Shown here: piece by piece, positions 61,366 to 64,000 of the stretch
Layout of the letters: every line of letters begins with the position of its first letter
How positions within the stretch are numbered: position 1 is the stretch's first letter
DNA from: Chitinophaga sp. sic0106
GTDB taxonomy: Bacteria; Bacteroidota; Bacteroidia; Chitinophagales; Chitinophagaceae
Direction of reading: 5' to 3'
Length of the DNA: 64,000 bases
Assembly: GCF_019219075.1 (NCBI RefSeq)
Contig: NZ_JAHUWJ010000006.1
Coordinates: 330,985 to 394,984, forward strand
The notes under the pieces: model-generated
Seen by the model: the letters and a program-made list of their open reading frames with translations, nothing else
What the model was told of the DNA's origin: nothing
The model's database searches: none
Program-made: the position numbers and the translations under genes

Positions 61366-63426
61366 TTAATCTAAAGAGTTCAATAATTGCAAAAATCTCT
61401 CTTTAATTAAATAATCCTCCGAATATCTTCGACTCAAATTTGATTTGACACTGTCAACTTCCTCAGGCTTTTCACTCTGCAACTCTTTAGGTATGGGAAA
61501 ATCAAGAAGTTCATTTACCATATGCTGCAAGTTTGGAGAGATACTCAAGTTGTAATAATTAATGATCCATTCTAGATAATACGAATCACTACGAAATATC
61601 ATTCTTTTTATTTTGGATGATAAGGCTATTGACTCTTCAACTTTTACTTTGATTAAATCACTTCTATTTGAAATCTTCAAAGCATCCTCAGAGAATAATT
61701 TTGTCAACCTAGAAAAATATACCCAGGAGTTAATAGTCGATATTGAATTTAAAACTTTATCTAGAACTGCATAACCATCAATTGAAAAAATGGCGTATTG
61801 ATGTAGCTCCACAATTAAGTAAGTAAAGTCGCCAATTTCAGAGTCTTGCAGAACATGATTAACCATAATTCTGTCAAGTTCGGTGGAGATAAACGGAATA
61901 TAATTGGAAGGAGGGTTTCTTAATAGAAACTTTTTAATTACATATGTAAGTTTAGTATATGGATTCGTTTTGTAGTATTCATAAATTCTCTCTTCACTAG
62001 ATAAGGAGTAGCAGTTAATTTCGTAATCAACTAAGTTGTCGTACTTTTTGAGAATTAGGTCTCTAATCATGGAGATTTCTGAAGGAATTAATGTAATCTT
62101 AGGCACAACTTTAATTTCCGTATAATTTTCATCCTCTAAATCATCTTTCATTAAATCTACTAGATGGTTAATAGAATTTGTTGATTCAAGAATATCTAGC
62201 AAAAGTTGCCTGTTTATTGGCTCCATTAAAAAATTTATTAGAAAGTCTTGAACAGAGGGATTTTGAAAATCTATAATAAGATTCCCACCATTGTCTTCTT
62301 TTATTTTAATAAATGTGTCTTGCAATTCCTTAATAGACGCTGAATAATCAAATACATTAAATACTAGCTGATATCTGTTCCCTTTACATTCAATAAAACT
62401 TAGAAGTAGTTTTTCATAATCTTTAAGATAGATCTCTGTATCCAGCAGTGCAAGTAATGAAAGGCCGATCCTTGAAATGTTTGAAATTTGCTTGCTGTAT
62501 GGAATTCTCCATACTAAACTAGGATCCTCTAGGCCATCCATTAATCTCTGGTTGAAGGACTTCGAATCCAAAGTCATAATGTCATTTTGATTTAAGAAGT
62601 ATTCGAAAAATCTGGGGTTAAAATTTTGATGTTTAATGATATACATATAATAATCATTAAATAATAACCCTTCCACCAATGGCTTAGGAAACTTTCTAAA
62701 ATACAGATGGTTGCAGATAATTTCAGTTATCTTCATATGTCCTAACTCACTCAGTTTTAATTCAATTTTACTAGATAATAAAACAGGGTTATTAATACAT
62801 TCAGATATATCTTTGGCCTGGTTAAAAATATAATCTCTACATGTAAGAATTAGTAGATTATTTTCGTTAGACTGAAAAAAAGTTAATAATTTCAGCAACT
62901 GTGTGTCCTCATTTTTTTGAAATGGGTATTTCAAAACATTAGAACCTAAGAAATCATCGAAAAGAAAAACATTTTTTTCTCCTGGTATAATGAGGCGCAG
63001 AATTTCATTGATGGAGTAGTTTACTGAATATAAATTATAACCTGATTTCACGAATTGCCATGCAAGCATCCGCCCCAACGTTGTCTTACCAACACCAGGG
63101 TCTCCTGAGATAATCAGATACCTATGCCTTGACAAAAAAGACAAGGCTCTATTAAAAGTATCATCATAAACATAATATTGGGATTCGTTTTGTATTACCC
63201 CTACTTCAATATTGCTAAAATTGATCAAGTCGTTATTTATAATATTTTGCAGAACATTAGCACTCGACAACCAAAGTTTGAAATGGTTTTTTTCTACATA
63301 AGGATTCTTCCTTATGAGAGCGTTTAGCACATTTCTGGTAATTACATCATTTGTGGATATTATAAATGGTTCAAAAATTTTTCGTATTTGATTGACCTGT
63401 CCTACGGAAAGATCTAGATTTGTCAC
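61366..63426 (-). CDS. STAND-type NTPase (nSTAND3-like), C-terminal part of a frameshifted nuclease-STAND gene
   Basis: 686 codons from a GTG at 63424-63426. Walker A GDPGVGKTT (108-116) follows YLIISG; Walker B is VFLFDDFLG near residue 157; LILTCRDYIFNQAKDISE is a sensor-like segment typical of the nSTAND3 group; the remainder is long, helical and AT-rich, as in sensor domains. The frame has no proper start of its own: it continues the nuclease frame at 63371-63685 with VTNLDLSVGQVNQIRKIF, exactly where a fused gene would proceed. Such nuclease-STAND proteins are anti-phage sensors that oligomerise on detecting a phage product. The stop lies 57 nt past repeat block C. Confidence 0.75.
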   Translation of the reverse strand: MTNLDLSVGQVNQIRKIFEPFIISTNDVITRNVLNALIRKNPYVEKNHFKLWLSSANVLQNIINNDLINFSNIEVGVIQNESQYYVYDDTFNRALSFLSRHRYLIISGDPGVGKTTLGRMLAWQFVKSGYNLYSVNYSINEILRLIIPGEKNVFLFDDFLGSNVLKYPFQKNEDTQLLKLLTFFQSNENNLLILTCRDYIFNQAKDISECINNPVLLSSKIELKLSELGHMKITEIICNHLYFRKFPKPLVEGLLFNDYYMYIIKHQNFNPRFFEYFLNQNDIMTLDSKSFNQRLMDGLEDPSLVWRIPYSKQISNISRIGLSLLALLDTEIYLKDYEKLLLSFIECKGNRYQLVFNVFDYSASIKELQDTFIKIKEDNGGNLIIDFQNPSVQDFLINFLMEPINRQLLLDILESTNSINHLVDLMKDDLEDENYTEIKVVPKITLIPSEISMIRDLILKKYDNLVDYEINCYSLSSEERIYEYYKTNPYTKLTYVIKKFLLRNPPSNYIPFISTELDRIMVNHVLQDSEIGDFTYLIVELHQYAIFSIDGYAVLDKVLNSISTINSWVYFSRLTKLFSEDALKISNRSDLIKVKVEESIALSSKIKRMIFRSDSYYLEWIINYYNLSISPNLQHMVNELLDFPIPKELQSEKPEEVDSVKSNLSRRYSEDYLIKERFLQLLNSLD

Positions 63427-63685
63427 AATAATATCTATCGGGATTGAGTCTTTTTACTTTCTCTTTTTCAAATTGGAGTGCATAAAGTAGATTTGACCAT
63501 TTTTGATAGCGTTTGCACTGTACTATAACATTTCGTCCATCTCTGTCGTTAAAGCGCAAGTCAATCCCAAAATCTTTCCCCTCAGAAAATCCTTCAATTA
63601 CACATTTAAATTCCTCTTGCAAAAGATCTTGGACTAATATTTCAAATTCCCTTGGGGACAAATTTTGGAAATCATAAAGATTCAT
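63371..63685 (-). CDS. Mrr-like restriction endonuclease domain, N-terminal part of a frameshifted nuclease-STAND gene
   Basis: 104 codons. LSPREFEILVQDLLQEEFKC and GKDFGIDLRF, then VIVQCKRYQKW, give the PD-(D/E)xK-like pattern of Mrr nucleases: Asp42 and the Q-x-K motif (Gln56, Lys58). The frame leaves homology after NPDRYYC; the next base triplets are in another frame and belong to the STAND gene. Restoring two bases in a short AT repeat (GATAGATATT read as GATAGATATATT) would join NPDRYIIVTNLDL seamlessly. So the gene is broken by a 2-nt loss, or the read has an error. The start at 63685 follows an in-frame stop; a TAAATTTA box is 35-40 nt upstream. Confidence 0.75.
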   Translation of the reverse strand: MNLYDFQNLSPREFEILVQDLLQEEFKCVIEGFSEGKDFGIDLRFNDRDGRNVIVQCKRYQKWSNLLYALQFEKEKVKRLNPDRYYCDKSRSFRRTGQSNTKNF

Positions 63686-63764
63686 TGTAATATATTGAAC
63701 TGTTAATCAATAAATTTACTGATTTCCTAAGAAATTGTTATCTTACAATCTTGGATAAAATTCC

Positions 63765-63781
63765 GACACTTCATTGACACA
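63765..63781 (+). promoter_or_regulatory. possible recombinase arm-binding repeats near attR
   Basis: GACAC (63765-63769) and ATTGACACA (63773-63781); the latter is identical to 53993-54001 near attL. Confidence 0.35.
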
Positions 63782-63816
63782 AATACCTCACAACTAATTC
63801 ACCCATAACTAGATAA

Positions 63817-63834
63817 GAATCCAGTTCTGGGCAC
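63817..63834 (+). repeat. attachment site core at the far end (attR)
   Basis: GAATCCAGTTCTGGGCAC is identical to the tRNA-Leu 3' end at 53875-53892. The rest of a tRNA is absent here. Confidence 0.9.
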
Positions 63835-63837
63835 TAG

Positions 63838-63872
63838 AAAACGCCTGTAAGCAAAAGCTTACAGGCGTTTTT
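63838..63872 (+). terminator. original chromosomal terminator of tRNA-Leu
   Basis: AAAACGCCTGTAAGC (63838-63852) and GCTTACAGGCGTTTT (63857-63871) form a perfect 15-bp stem with loop AAAA. It follows the attR core after 3 nt, which is where the tRNA's terminator lay before integration. Confidence 0.85.
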
Positions 63873-63874
63873 GT

Positions 63875-64000
63875 GTGTGCGCCAGGCATGGCGATCTGCT
63901 ATAGGGTGCAAGTCCCGAACCCACTTTGTAGTAGGAAGGGTTAGCCAATAGCAAGGGTGTCGCGGGCGACTGCGAATCTGAAGGAAGCTGGCGGCAAATA
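63875..64000 (+). mobile_element. group II intron, 5' end (truncated by the window edge)
   Basis: The stretch starts GTGTGCGCC or, two bases later, GTGCGCC, both of which fit the GUGYG 5' end of group II introns. GGGTGCAAGTCCC, GGGTTAGCCAATAGCAAGGG and GCGAATCTGAAGGAAGC are the typical early domain I segments of bacterial group II introns. The intron reverse transcriptase gene would lie beyond the window. It starts only a few bases after the tRNA terminator stem, an insertion preference known for subgroup IIC, but the domain I segments alone do not settle the subgroup. Confidence 0.8.

Larger units (their letters stand above)
53875..63834. mobile_element. integrated genomic island in tRNA-Leu, about 10 kb
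   Basis: GAATCCAGTTCTGGGCAC, the tRNA 3' end, occurs at both ends (53875-53892 and 63817-63834). Between them are a tyrosine recombinase next to the tRNA, an XRE regulator, a putative ncRNA, small-gene copies and three AT-rich cargo units on the minus strand. No relaxase, conjugation or phage structural gene is present, so it is a simple integrase-bearing island or a remnant that would depend on a helper. The cargo is markedly more AT-rich than the eCIS region, pointing to horizontal gain. Confidence 0.88.

Noticed and set aside
63371..63485. Programmed ribosomal frameshift joining nuclease and STAND parts
   Set aside because: No slippery heptamer or downstream stem was found at the junction; loss of AT in a short repeat is the simpler explanation.

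Overview
The window looks like chromosome from a Bacteroidota bacterium, most likely of the Chitinophaga type. The support is a PorP/SprF-type type IX secretion protein, promoters of the TTTG-19-TAnnTTTG kind (clearest in front of the tRNA-Leu gene), many Bacteroidota lipoprotein and signal-peptide genes, sulfatases and a GH2 glycosidase, and a Bacteroidota-style extracellular contractile injection system (eCIS). The genus is inferred from gene content only.

Layout. 1-5.2 kb: a partial AsmA-family gene (minus), then a three-gene operon of a GT-C-like membrane protein, a MauE/DoxX-like membrane protein and a thioredoxin-fold lipoprotein. 5.2-22.7 kb: an orphan ECF sigma factor, a MITE-like inverted-repeat element, a GH2 glycosidase, an outer-membrane protein, gamma-glutamyltransferase, a small lipoprotein, a Tyr/Gly-rich secreted protein, a sulfatase, a PorP/SprF protein, an amidohydrolase and a pair of sulfatases in tandem. 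22.8-28.2 kb: three tandem paralogues carrying an HExxH...D..YG aspzincin-like peptidase signature, each behind the same conserved promoter-like box, then a leucine-rich-repeat protein. 28.3-49.8 kb: a complete-looking, single-direction eCIS operon of 15 genes: DUF4255/Pvc16-like cap protein, unknown, sheath, two tube proteins, DUF5908, LysM adaptor, VgrG-like spike, PAAR tip, gp25, two large baseplate proteins, tape-measure-family protein, AAA+ ATPase and a DUF4157 protein. 49.8-53.7 kb: universal stress protein, baeRF-like protein, TetR regulator, CBM6-like secreted protein and DinB-family protein.

53.8-63.8 kb: a roughly 10 kb integrated island in the 3' end of tRNA-Leu(CAG), bounded by 18-bp direct repeats (53875-53892 and 63817-63834). 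It carries a tyrosine recombinase, an XRE regulator with a palindromic operator, a strongly folded putative ncRNA with its own terminator, one intact and two decayed copies of a small gene, and AT-rich cargo: an 849-aa membrane protein, a 267-aa protein with an internal duplication, and an Mrr-nuclease/STAND NTPase gene split by a frameshift. The decayed small-gene copies and an adjacent conserved hairpin block recur beside the cargo genes, giving the island a modular, cassette-like structure. Immediately beyond the island, the original tRNA terminator is followed by the 5' end of a group II intron that runs off the window.

How the parts may work together: the eCIS operon makes a phage-tail-like contractile particle assembled with the AAA+ ATPase. 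The DUF4157 protein and, by inference from position and domain type, the aspzincin-like paralogues are its candidate cargo. The island looks like a defence-type accessory region. No CRISPR array, prophage head genes, rRNA or replication origin were seen.
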